Source of the DNA: Ptiloglossa arizonensis | Lineage: Eukaryota; Arthropoda; Insecta; Hymenoptera; Colletidae | NCBI RefSeq assembly: GCF_051014685.1 | Contig: NC_135055.1 | Span: forward strand, 1,550,001 to 1,614,000 | DNA length: 64,000 nt | Reading direction: 5' to 3' | In this document: positions 14,001 through 26,459 of the stretch, in pieces | Numbering within the stretch: the first letter of the stretch is position 1 | Layout: the number at the start of each line of letters is the position of its first letter | Translations under genes and position numbers: made by a program | Notes under the pieces: generated by a model | The model's input: the letters and a program-made list of their open reading frames with translations, nothing else | Databases searched by the model: none | What the model was told of the DNA's origin: nothing

Positions 14001-16589
14001 CGAGATTTTCGCACACGGTATGTCGCGAGTGTAATAGAAATTACAAAAGCAGCATAATTTTCAAGAAAATCGAACTCCGTTTACCGACGAAATTCTACAT
14101 TAATTAAAATCGAAACGTTTTTCATCGTACTAGAATTATAATATAATTACGTGGAAATTACGAAAAAATGAAAACATTCGGGACTGAGAAGCATATAAAT
14201 AGTTATTTCATGATGCAATCAATGAAATAAAAATGGAAACTATTTAAATTATACTTGAACCTGTGGAAGGAATAATACATAAGCTAAAAATACGTAAATC
14301 CTATTACGAAATATTAATTTCTTTCTATAGAATTCTTCATTAAAATGAAAGGAAATTCCATTTATGAAATTCTAAATAAGTTTAAAAAATAACCTGATCA
14401 TTGTCATTCGCAGAAATCGAACGAAAAACGTATTTCGTGTCCCATTATGTCATCGTATTTGGTTACGAAAGATGTAACACTATGTGTTCATCGATCATCG
14501 TTCTTTGAATAATAAGCCACACTTGTGGCGTTAGAGAAATACACGTAACACCTGGTTGATTTTATATCTTCAGTTGACTTCTTCACGATCCCTTATATTT
14601 ATTAATACATAACGTACAACATGAAAACTACGTTACGAAATTAAAATTGTGGTTATCAAGTGTATTCGTAATGTACAGTTGCAAGTTTTCCGGGATCGTA
14701 ATTAAGAAAATGAAGTAATGAAAATCCGTAGGTCATTAGCCGAAATCATCGAAGCGGAGTCGCGAAATTACATTTGTACCACGTGTTACCCAAGGTGTGT
14801 CTTCGTTTCTATTCTCGAAATTCCGAACACGTGGCTGATCCTTGACTTTTACACCGAATAAATTATCTATAAGCAGTGGACGGGCCAAGCGAAGAATTCA
14901 ATGGGCCGTTTTTACCGTATCCAGTTTCTTCGAGCTATATTTCCTCGCCAATAACGGTAATTATGAAACAACACCAGCGTTTATAGGACAAGGAAGAAAG
15001 TGGAAAAACTAATTACTAATTACTGAAAGAGATCCAGTAACCGTTTGAACTAGAATGTCATCTGGAGATCAGAAACTATTCGTCATATACTTTAGAGTTC
15101 TAACTAAATCGGTTTCTATTAGAATCTCAAGTCACGAGACGAAAAACTAAATTCAGGGAAACTTCTGTTCGGCACTGTGAGCAGTCTTTTGAACAGTCCA
15201 TTTTCAGGAGACCTGTTCCAGCGAGTAATAAATAAATTAAAAGGAATGTCTCGTACGAACTTTCGCTGACGTAAGGTTGGGCGACTATACGGATGAACGA
15301 GCGAATTTCATTTTAAAAATCGTATTAACGATCCATTAATTACTAAATTATATTTAAAATTCTTTTTCTTTCTTTCTTTTTTTTTTTCTTTTGAGAATTG
15401 ATTATTACCTATAACAATTTTTCATTAAGTTAAATTTCCCATTCCTTAAAAATTTGTCGCTCTGCGTACGGAAAAAAAGAAAGGACTGTTCTTAGAAACC
15501 ATTAGGATTTAACTGGAATTCGATTTGAATACCAGTATGGCTAAACCGATGTTAATTTGCATGAAAGTTTCCCATTTGGAATTGACAGGAATTTTATTAA
15601 AAAATTTTGCGAAAGTTCCGACGAATGAGAGAGAGGTTCATTACCATTGGCTCAAGAGTTGTGCGAGTTGAACGTTACGCACGTGATGTGCCTCGTTCCA
15701 GGGGGGATTTCATAACTGTTTCACCACCCTTGACGATGGCCAACTTTTACTTCGTTTAGTTCATGGGTTGCTCTTCTTCCAAAAAATTGCTCGATCCGCA
15801 ACAACGAAAAGTGACCTGAACATCGAATTTCGCGAACGGAAACACGCAGTATACGTCACTGGTGACATGATTATCGGGATTACATGGATACGTTATTGGT
15901 GGCACGTGATAGCACCTCGAAACGATTCACGTACTTTCACATTCTTCGAGTTCATCCCACTCTTCGTGACCAGGAGACGAGATATCGATTCGTCCAATGT
16001 ATCGTATCGCTATTAGCAAAATTACTTTGTACGAGATTCTTTGACACATTCGGTTCCGCCTTGGAAAAGGAGTCCGAGCAACTCGAGGAACTTGATTCGA
16101 GGGAATACTAATCTTTCGTGAAAGCTCATTAGCATACGTCCTTGCCAGCTACACGGCGATAATTAGAAATTAGAAGAAAAGTATATATAAAGAACGTGTG
16201 TGAAATTTTCAGCCGGTTTATAAAAAGAATTGTTGAATAAAATATAACGCGACGTAAATCCAATGTCTACGGATACATACACGGACTTGACGCGCAATAT
16301 CGATCACTTGTTTACACGGAAAGAGATTGAATACGAATTCACTAGACACGGAGATTCGTTTCACCGCGTGTTCGATTATCTATCAGCGCCGTATATCTTC
16401 TTCATCTAAGGAAAAACTATTTTACCGTGTTTGTATCGAACGGGAAAAATTAATTACATCATAACTAATGGGTGAAAGGTTTAAAGTCGAGCTGAGATTA
16501 CATTGATTTATAGTCTACATTGGCACTATTCGAAGGTTACAAGTATTCGGACACCCGATCGATGCATAAAATTATTTAAGTAGTCGAAC
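11072..16589. other. AT-rich non-coding stretch, no gene recognised
   Basis: No recognisable exon. The 141-codon minus-strand open frame (11926-12351) begins at GTG, lies in AT-rich DNA and has no family likeness. An 8-bp hairpin (AAACCGTT/AACGGTTT) lies near 12720-12765. A GC-richer island at about 15650-16110 holds a micro-ORF with an SH4-like N-terminus (15763-15819; see findings). The rest shows nothing beyond simple T and A runs. Confidence 0.55.
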
Positions 16590-16866
16590 AGTTTTTCAAA
16601 TATTCAATATTCGAACAATCGGGACAATCGCCTCATGGCATTCAATTAGAACTCATATAATCAAACATTCGAATAATGTTCAAATAGACTAGCATTCAAA
16701 TACTCGAGTATACGAATAGCATTCAAATATTCGAGTATTCGAATAGTATTCACATAATAATAAATTTTAATAATACTCAAATAGTCGCACATTCGAATAG
16801 TAATCAAGTAATTATATATTTGAATAGTATTCGAACATTCGAATTGTATACACCGAATATTCAAAT
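16590..16866. repeat. degenerate TTCGAATA/ATTCAAATA short-period repeat
   Basis: The stretch is built of many imperfect copies of elements such as ATTCAAATA, TATTCGAATA and ACATTCGAAT, on a roughly 10- to 20-base spacing. TTCGAA is itself palindromic, so the region is rich in short self-complementary sites. No coding signal; it looks like a decayed microsatellite or minisatellite. Confidence 0.7.
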
Positions 16867-19800
16867 ACAGAAGAGTTCGTCAAATAGTCCCAACTCTATC
16901 TCGAAGTATAATATAATTATTGATGCAGTTTACATCCTAGACTGTCGTAGATTCGAAGACCCACATCAACTCGATACTTTTTGTCCATTTTGACGAGTAC
17001 TAAATATCAGTAACTTATTCGACCTTATTTTTAGATCGCCCAGTATAATTAAGGAAAACCGTTTTCCCGTCGATTAACAACGAGAAATGAACCGTTGCGA
17101 GCAAAACAAACATATTCCACGGTGCTCTGCAAGACTGTCTAATATAGTGCTTCATCTTGCACAAGTGAATTATAATGACACGTACGGTTTGTGCGCTTGG
17201 AATACAAATATGTGACGGGAAAACGGAAATCGGGCACCGATGCGCTCAACGTTGCTTTTCGATCTTGTTGTTCGATGCGTTATTTTCTTGATCGCTGACC
17301 TTGAGTAACAGAGCAATATGCGTGAGGTAAAAGTGGGGTAGTGAACTTGCCTATTGCCACTAAACTAGTTATCCAAGAATGTAATAAGCGGACACCGGAG
17401 CCGTGGAAATCGCATGACACGCATGGACACACATCGAACACGGTCATTGCTCAATGTTGCATGTCCTCCTATAAACATACTGACCGTTTCGTTTTGAGCT
17501 GACCTGCCGGCACACGTCACTGCTATTAAGCGGACGTTGATCGCCCCTAGATCTCGATGATCCCTCGCAGCCTTATACACGCGTTTCAGCGTGTTGTGTT
17601 CAAAGCTTGTTTTTATGGGTAATTACACTCTAACGGGGAAAAAAGAAGGCGACTGTAATTACGAAGAGTGAGTAATTTCGATGTTGCACGAGAATGCTCT
17701 CACACCTATAACCGGTGGTGGATTTCAAACCGTTTGGAACAACCTCGAGTCTAGTAGCGAAACTCTTAGAGGTCTCGAGACTGTTTTGCACACTGTTACA
17801 ATTGAAAGTCTTGCAAATTCTTGGGAGACATGAAAGTCTCGAATACCTTGAAACTGCTAAAGGTGTTAGTTAAACGGTAAGAAAAAAAAAGAAGAAGGTG
17901 AGAAATATTTATCGAGAATGTGAGAATTATTTTCAGTAAATTAATCAGTGTCTTTGTTTGCGTCTAGTTAGATGAAGATGGTAATTCCAAATGTATTTCG
18001 CTCCTCATTGTTACTGTCCCTTTGTATCTATGTAAAACGTGATTGCACACATAGTCTCTAGAAGAATCGTAAACAAAGCCTCTGGACGATTGTTTCGTCT
18101 TTTCACTTTTTAAGAATCACAACTTTATCTTGAGAAACAAATAACGCGGAGAGTGGCGTTTCGTCCTAGATCAAGTAGGACTTACCGAGTAATAGTTTAA
18201 CTATTCCGTAATGATTCATGGTGCTAATTTTAAATCTTGTAGTGATCGATGAAAACCTTTTAACAAACACTATTGGATGGTAATTGGCACCAATCCCGCG
18301 GTTTTTAATGAGCAACCACTTCTAATTGTCCATACGAATCAATTGCTACATCTGGTTGCGTTTGAGTCATTGTTTGTTTTGGATAAGTCTCACTGATAAG
18401 TCCTAGGAAACACTATTCTTTTTTTTTCAGGAGACATTACAATTTAAAACTTCATAGTTGCATAAGTATATAGGTCCAGGTCATAATTTAAATTTTATGT
18501 AACAGACTGAAACACTGACGCTAGTTTCTGATATCAGATAAGAAATGACTGGTTATTTAGTTTATTGTTGTATGGAGAAATATTCAATTTTCTACAGCAC
18601 ACTGAATTTTCTTTTTCTTTCAAACTCCCACTATTAATTATTTTCTGCTGGTTGGTGGTCAGTGCCAGGTAATGAGGTACGAGTTAACTCGTTCTTGCTT
18701 GCCAGCGCGTTAAATCACCGTTTGAACTATTTCACAATTGCAGACTATTTGAATGTTGAAATTTTCTGTCAGCGTAGGTTTTTCAATGTTTGTAACTCGT
18801 AGATAATGCATTTGCTGTGTTCCTAAGACATTTCTTCAATACGATTACCAGAACATGGTTAAGTTTGATCGAACATCTTAAAAATACATATTAAGGCCAT
18901 TAATGAATGCTTAGTCTCAAATATTCAGTCGATGTAGCTCAATAATAATACGTTTCTTAAGTGTGGTTGCCACAATGTTAGGGATTCACGGTGTCCCAGG
19001 TGTTGAAAATCTTCATCTCCTTCTTGACAACGTCTTAAAAACATCTTAACGTAATATAAAATTTATTCGGATATCTTCCGTTGACATCTTAAGGTCGAGT
19101 ATACAAAAACTTATGTCCAATCTTACATAAAAATTTAATTCATTGATTTTACTTCAACTTGGTTGCATAAATAATCTTCAGATTCTTATCTATCAACTGA
19201 TTCTCAGTTTCTTCTCTACTCGTATTCATAATCAAAAGATACTCGTATCGTCTAAGATATTTATACAAGCGATATTTATACATTCTTTCACAAAACCTAT
19301 TATTTGTAACAATCGCGAACAATCACACCTTCGATCTTTACGTGCAAACTTTCAAACTTGTTCGTAATTGTTTCAATACGATGAAAAGGACCAGCCAGGG
19401 TAAAATTTTACTCGTTCAGAGGTCAGTGTTCGAAAATGGTTCTTTCGCGGACAGGTATATATTTCTACATTGTACGGTGAACGACGCCTGATGACGCTCG
19501 CGCGTTCATCGTGGCTAACGTCTCTACCAAGTCGCGGCATTATTTACTTGCCGTGACCTCAATTAATCCGCCGTCAAAGAGGCGAACTTGTGAAACGACG
19601 TTAGTGCCATTTACTGCATCCTGACATGCCCAATCCACCGGTGCTGATCTCACATACTCGTGGTCAGCAACAAACCGTGACTGGCAAGCGTTCGCGCGTC
19701 GCGGTGAATGCTAAGAAATCGCTGGGAATCAGAATCAAGTTTCGATGACGAAAGTGAGGATCGGCGCGCACCAGCCACGAGGGGAAGGAATGTCGTCTTG

Positions 19801-21768
19801 GCACTGGGAGCCAGCCTGAAGTGCCGACAACTGGGAAAGAGACGCGTGGTTGAACGTCGACCAGCCATTACGTGCCCGCGAAACATAAACGGTCATACGA
19901 ATGATAGATTTTGTAAATAACTGTTACCACTTTGTGAAACGTCTCATTGGGTATTCCGAGTGTACCTCGCTTATCGATACGAAATCACGACGCGACGGTT
20001 TCCATGGAAACGCAGACTGAATCGAAGAATGTACCTGAGGGGGATGTACCTGAACTGTTTGGTCAAACTTTGGCGTACTGTATCGAACATTCAGCTACGG
20101 TCTCACGTGATAGGAACTCGCGCGTGGATCATTACAAATGCGCCACTGCTGCGAGCTATACTGTCCTTCAAGTTGTCACGTGGTATCTACGCTGGGACTT
20201 CCTGGGACTGTAAGCTCTTGTGTCTTTTTCTGAGAAGAATTATAATATTCCTGTTTTTTTTTCTCGTTTTTATTGCTTCTGAGATATATTATAGTTTTCG
20301 ATTCTTCGAGTATTTGTATATATAGTTATCTTAAACGATTTTTAAATCTTTCAATAAGTTGTAGCTGAGTCCCATGGTACTGTATCGAGTCGAATTACTA
20401 AGGTGCATATAATTCCATAAACTTTTGAGTCTTCTTTGGAAAATAAATATATCAATATCTAGAAATAAAAATAGAAAGTAAAGAATTAAAGAGACAGAAT
20501 TGTAACTATAAAGTAATCGTATACTTGAAATATAAAGTACGTATTATAGAATGTTCGTTCACGCTAATGTTATTTCGAGAATTTGTAATAATACTTTACT
20601 CTAGTACTACGTATTGATTCTGAAATTAGACTGTTACGCAATCTTACGTGAAATTTTTAAGTAGTTAACGACAAATTCGATCGTAATTTATTCCGAAACG
20701 ATCTTCACATGAATGAAACATTTCTGAAATACCAACTTTCACATTGCTCGTGAAATAAAAACACGAATACTCATTCCGTGCATTTCCTGCAAGTAGTAAA
20801 CTCGATAATACGTCAGCCGTAACGTAACGGGGAAGTAGTGGGCGACAGTATATGACCAGACTAAATCAGTAGTAAGTGACGGGTTATTGTCAGACGGTAT
20901 GTTCAGTAGATACATTCAACACGTTCGTAAAGTAAATAATACCACCGTTTACTTTACTCGAGGTACTTTATTTCCAGTGATTAGTTATAATAATAGTTGC
21001 ATACTTATCGATCGACGTCATTCTAAATCGAATAAATATCATTCTCTTGAGTTATCGGCAATATAAGATAAAAATTATGAGAAATTTGCAAACGTAGTTT
21101 TATCTCGTGTGAAACTTTAAATTACAAAAGAATTTTAATGAACCGAATCCCTAATTATGAGATCAAAAAGCTACTATTCTGCGAAATGTTTGATTAGGAT
21201 AAATAGCAATGAATACCAAAATCCAATTCTACAACTTTGTAGCAAGAATTCAAAATTATTATAATCAATCACAATTAAGTCAAATCTATATTATACTCAA
21301 ATTTCGATTGAACTTTACTTCACTTCAAAATGAACATAAAAGAATATTACAATGGTGATTGACTAAAATTAAATAATTCAGATTTGAGTAATAATTTTCC
21401 ATCTTAACAGGTAGTTTCAATCATAGGTAGTATAATTATAGATTCAATTAATTACCCTATACTCGTTTAATCGTAAATTAAATACAAATAAAGGATTAAT
21501 TTATAGCAATTCGCAGTTATTTCGATTTTACATTCGACTGCAAGATTTCGAAATTAATATTAATTTATTCAGCATCTCGAAAGTGGTATTGAAACTGAAC
21601 AAAGATTAACGTGTTAGCTCAACAGTCGTCAAAGTTTGAAGGAAGAATTTCACATAAACATATTAATTTATTAAGTTATACTGATATCTCCTTCGTATCA
21701 AAGTCACACTTTCTACATCGCGTATTTCTTCCTTTCCATTAATAATGAAGTCTTCTTTTTCCTTGCAG
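16867..21768. other. non-coding stretch directly upstream of the first recognised PDSS1 exon
   Basis: GC- and CpG-rich islands by eye at about 17030-17840 and 19380-20220 are separated by AT-rich DNA. A 70-codon ATG frame at 19708-19920 is acidic near its start and does not look like a mitochondrial presequence. At 20852-20871 a short ATG frame runs into a strong donor, GTAAGT, and is one candidate for the missing PDSS1 start. A TGACCTTGA site lies at 17296-17304. Confidence 0.5.
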
Positions 21769-21921
21769 AGTAGAACGAGCACGCTGGACTACAGGACGAA
21801 TGTCACAAGGATGATGAGTTCTATGCAAACACAGCTACCCGGATCCTTGTACGATTACCAAGTCGATCCTTACCGGCTCCTAGAGGATGACCTCAAGGAC
21901 ATCTACGAAGACATACGAGAG
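21769..21921 (+). CDS. PDSS1: PDSS1 exon with the end of the presequence and start of the mature protein
   Basis: Fifty-one codons, phase 0 at the 3' end, ending IYEDIRE before donor GTCAGT. The motif [18 protein letters not shown] aligns with the start of the mature family domain. The 5' edge is ambiguous. A good pyrimidine tract plus CAG ends at 21768, but an in-frame ATG at 21745 runs straight through it and would give a basic, Ser/Thr-rich leader beginning [12 protein letters not shown]. Confidence 0.9.
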
Positions 21922-24900
21922 GTCAGTCTACTATACTTATCCACGATGAAATAATCTTCGCGAGTCACACGATAACGTCATCGTTTCACCTCGGAAGCGT
22001 TTCGTTCCTTTTAACGAAATGAACTGTCCCACACGTTTCGCTAGTTCACTTTCTACAAAGCAATGCGTATATCTGCGCGTAAGGACCAGTTCAATTACGT
22101 GGAAAAATCTAGAAGTCGAATTCCGTAAATAGAAGTATCGTGTGTCTTTTTACAGTTCCGTACCAGGAACTATCGAAGAGAGTCACGTGTCGAAAAGGTC
22201 GCGCCAACAGAAAGCGATGTAAAAGATAGCAATGAACATTTAATCAGGAATGCTACGCGAATCTCGTACATTCTGCTATGAAAATTAAAGCAATATTCGG
22301 TATTAAAGCCAGAAACTAATTTCGATTTCTATATAAAATAGATCAAAAGGTGTTTGATTTAAGTCAATCGGTATTCAAATTAAAATATTTAAATTCATCG
22401 ATTAATGATTAGATTTTAATATACATACTAATTAAAAATAAAGTTAAGAAATCAAAACCGTGCTGAAGTTACTCGAAGATTATCAATTGAGCCATTTCTC
22501 TTGCTTTTTCTAAACGTGGACATAGAAACGTATCCGTTTCTTGCTGAAAGCTACAATCATTAGTCATTTCATCGCCTTAAACAACTGTTTACGTGACAGC
22601 ATTCGTTGTGATAGTTTTCAGCGGCATTTAGGCGATCTTTCAATAAAAATAAAAGAAATATCTCTTTTCCTAAGTTTCGACTGTACAATCGTATAATTAA
22701 ATATTTTGACATTAAAAATCAAGTAACAGTAGACTTTGACTCGTAGAAATCAGCAAAGAAAGTTACATTCTCTAGCAGAATCAAATTTCAAGCAATTTTC
22801 TAATCTTACCGAAGACTTTCAACACGGGATAGCATCCTTGATAAACAATCCTGCGTTAATTGCAAGAGTAACACCTCGATACATTTTATAAACAAAAATT
22901 GTATTAAACCCTTACGAAATGTGTTATTCTTTCCAATCGGGTGGGAGGGAGGGGGGGGGTGAAACGGGTTGCGAATCCCGCAACAATTACAAGAGTAACA
23001 CCTCGATAGATTTGAAACAAAAATGGTGAACTATGTTGAGCGCGCGTGCCGTTATAAGGTTGCTTCGGGGCGAAATCAATTTCCTGCTGCCGTTTTCGGT
23101 GCAACGCGCACCGATTCGAATCGCCAAGTACTTCCGTCAGGTAGTTTCAACAGGAAGAGGTGGACCAGATCCGGAAGGAAAGACGCGCAACGTCACGGTG
23201 TAATCCCCATTGAAAGCGGCACAATCGAAATTCATCGATTTGCGTCATCGTTGCTTTCGTGATTACGAGACATCGCGTAGACTTCTGGTCGCCACTGAAT
23301 TCCTTCGTTTTTTTTTCTCTTTTTTCTTTCTTTCTTTCTTCTTCTTCTTCGTTCGTTCGTCTTATTCTTTCTTGGCTACCGTCTTGTTCACGGCGCGTAA
23401 TTGTAAATATTTATGGCGAGGAATGCCGTTTTCACGACGAGGCGCCTCCGCTTAAGGTGGCTCGCGCGCCTTAGCGAAAGCAGCCCGCGACTTCACGGTC
23501 TGCATATATGGCCAAGAGTAGAACTTTTACTCACGGTCGCGTACCAACTACAATTGTATTTGCGTATGCGCGTGCAAACGCGTTTAGAAAGCACTTTTCT
23601 CGTTGCACCATGGAACGCGATAACGCGGATCGTCACGCGCATTACGTGTCATCGGTGCCCGCGTGTTCGTCCTCGGTTAATTAGCTCGAGAATGGTGCCG
23701 AGTCGTTGGTGGAGGAAGGACGCTCACGTGGATACATCGTTTTTCTATGGTTATGACAAGACGTGTCATTTCAAGGGGAAAACGATGGAAGAATTTTTCA
23801 AATTGAGCGACACGACCTCCACGGGGGTGTTTAGAATTCAAGGAGGACGTAGTAGAAGGTTTTCAACGTGGACGACTTAGGGTAGGAATAACACTTTATA
23901 TATTACTTGCTTAATAAATTCTTCCCTGGACGTAATAGAAGATTTTCAACGTGGACGACTTAGAGGAGGAATAACACTTTAAATACTACTTGCTTAATAA
24001 ATCCCTGGACGTAGTAGAAGATTTTCAACGTGAACGACTTAGGGGAGGAATAACACTTACTTAATAAATCCGTCCCTTCAGTTTTAGTTGGAGACAATTA
24101 AGCACGCACGTTTTCGAATTTTGTCACATTTCTTTGCGAAACATAGTACAGTGTATACCATTTGAGTTTTGTCTGATCATTGTATATGGTGCGGTAAATA
24201 TCATTTATTTATTAACACGAGAGTTTTAGATTTGATCCAGGGGTTTTTCTAGATAATTCTTCCTGTTCAATGGGTAAAAGATTCGATCTGGATTTCGAAT
24301 TAATTAGAATGAATATAATAATAAATTTTTGTCTGTAGATCTCGAGCGCAAAAATTTTCTTCTCGTGTGAAGGAGACACCTTCTAAAAAAGAGGCCACTG
24401 TTTTACAGGATTGTGTTTTTCTTGAAGGAAGAATGACTGTGATGGTAATTATGAAAGTGTCCTAAGTAAGAAATCTGGAGAAATTGATATTATCGCTTAT
24501 TTTGCCAGTGTTTCTCAAACGATGATCTGCGAGCTGTTACAAGAAAAAAGAATCATATTACAATGAAATTGTTATACGAACAAATCTGTTCTTTGTTAAT
24601 TTTATCAGAGTTTGTTTCACAAAAATTTACAAGAATTTTACGAATACTTTGTATGAAATTTTCACCAAGAAACGAAGAACAGAATATCTATCGACTAATA
24701 TCAGTTTTTAAAAAAGTAAAAACACATCGAGACACTGAACGAACAATTTGCATGATAAATTAGCATATATAAATAAACAAAAGAGATTGACCGATGATCT
24801 GTCAGGTCGACACCCTAATAATACCAAGTGTCAATAAATTGTAAAAAAATTATAATTTAAAAAACGCTTCTGAAAGAGTTACATTATCCAGTGCTAATTT

Positions 24901-26419
24901 GTTCTTGCAATAAAAAAGACAAGACATCGATATGTTAAGAACACGAAAATGAGTAAGTATTATGAAAGCATTTTGAAGTATAAGCTCGTGATTATTTACT
25001 GTGACAACAAACACGAGTATTAAATCAGAGAAAATAAAGGAAGGAATTGTTATCTTCGTTCTAGGTGTCGTTATTTTAGAAAATTTTCTCGTTCTATAAG
25101 ATGGTGACATTCGCAATTAAGATTATTGATTATGTATATCGTGTAAGGACAATTTTGAAAACAAATTTGAACGTTTTATCTTTTTTGAAAATTGTGTTCT
25201 AAGAGAAGGAATATAATTAATTTCACAGTTGTAGATCCTCTAATTCTGACGCGTCAAAAGAATGCGACTTTTCGTTTCGCTCTACTTTTCTCGGGCTATT
25301 CTACAGAGATATTAGATTCAGTATTTCGAACTATCACTCCGTAAGTACCCATTAAAAAGTAAACGTCACAGTTGGGGACCTTTGCTAGTTAGTACAGTAC
25401 GTGGAACTTTTTACACACAAAATACCTTCGCTGAGCGATAAAATCGTTTGAGCGATCCTCTAATCTTGAAATTTCTAATATTTCTCTAAAATTATCAAAT
25501 AAATGTCCATAGCAACCCAATTTATGTTAAATAAGAGAAAAAGAAATGAAAGAAGTCTCATATGGTATACAATATGAACAAAAATATAATATAATAATAT
25601 GTAATATAAACAAAAATATAATATAGTAGTATATAATATGAACAAAAATATAATATAATAGTATGTAATATGAACAAAAAAAAATGATAACCAATTATAA
25701 TTAATCATGATATCAGACTAAGAACAAAAGTGTCACATAATTTTGAATGTAATACGAACAGTTAGGACGACGACGTTGGTTCCAATCGGTCCCAAGTGCA
25801 ACGGTCTCGTTACTTCCGATCACGTGGTTGAAACAACTATACGGAAAGTGTCCCTGACGTAAGCTCACGGGCCAAGTTACTAACGGGCGTTCCTTTAGAC
25901 TTTGGCCAAATTCCAGAACGAACTTTCAGAAGGTGTCGCGGCTAGAATTCAAAGCGTCCACGTCGACGTCGCTTTTGCTTCTATCGCGCTTGCAACCGAC
26001 ACCCATTCGTCACGTACGCTAATCATCATCATCACTTTATGGACACCTATTGTCTGTGCGTGAGCAACCAGCGTGTGATAAATCGGTTTAGAATAAAATA
26101 TGTAACGCCTGCATTGAATTGAAATAATACGTCGGTTGATCTAATTTGTACGAATGTAACGGGTAGAACGGTACTTTGAATACTATAGTTAACGCGCGAC
26201 CGTATTCTCCTCGGTGACGACAAGCAAGCTATAAAAGAAGGACGAAATTTTGGAGCGGTAAGAGAGTATGAAAAAATTTTATGTAGAATCACGCCTACTA
26301 ACGCAACCTTTTCGTATATGGAATGGTTTATTTAAAGTTTTATGAACCGAGAGATTAGTAAGAATTAACATAAATATTTTTTTAATATATTATTATAATT
26401 ATTATTATTATCGTCATCG

Positions 26420-26459
<40 letters not shown>

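Noticed and set aside
19708..19920. 70-codon ATG frame considered as the PDSS1 presequence exon
   Set aside because: Its first 20 residues are acidic (ESESSFDDESED), unlike a mitochondrial presequence, and only a weak donor follows.
25571..25685. 32-bp regularly spaced repeat resembling a CRISPR array
   Set aside because: The units are contiguous with no unique spacers, the sequence is AT-only low complexity, and the genome is an insect's.
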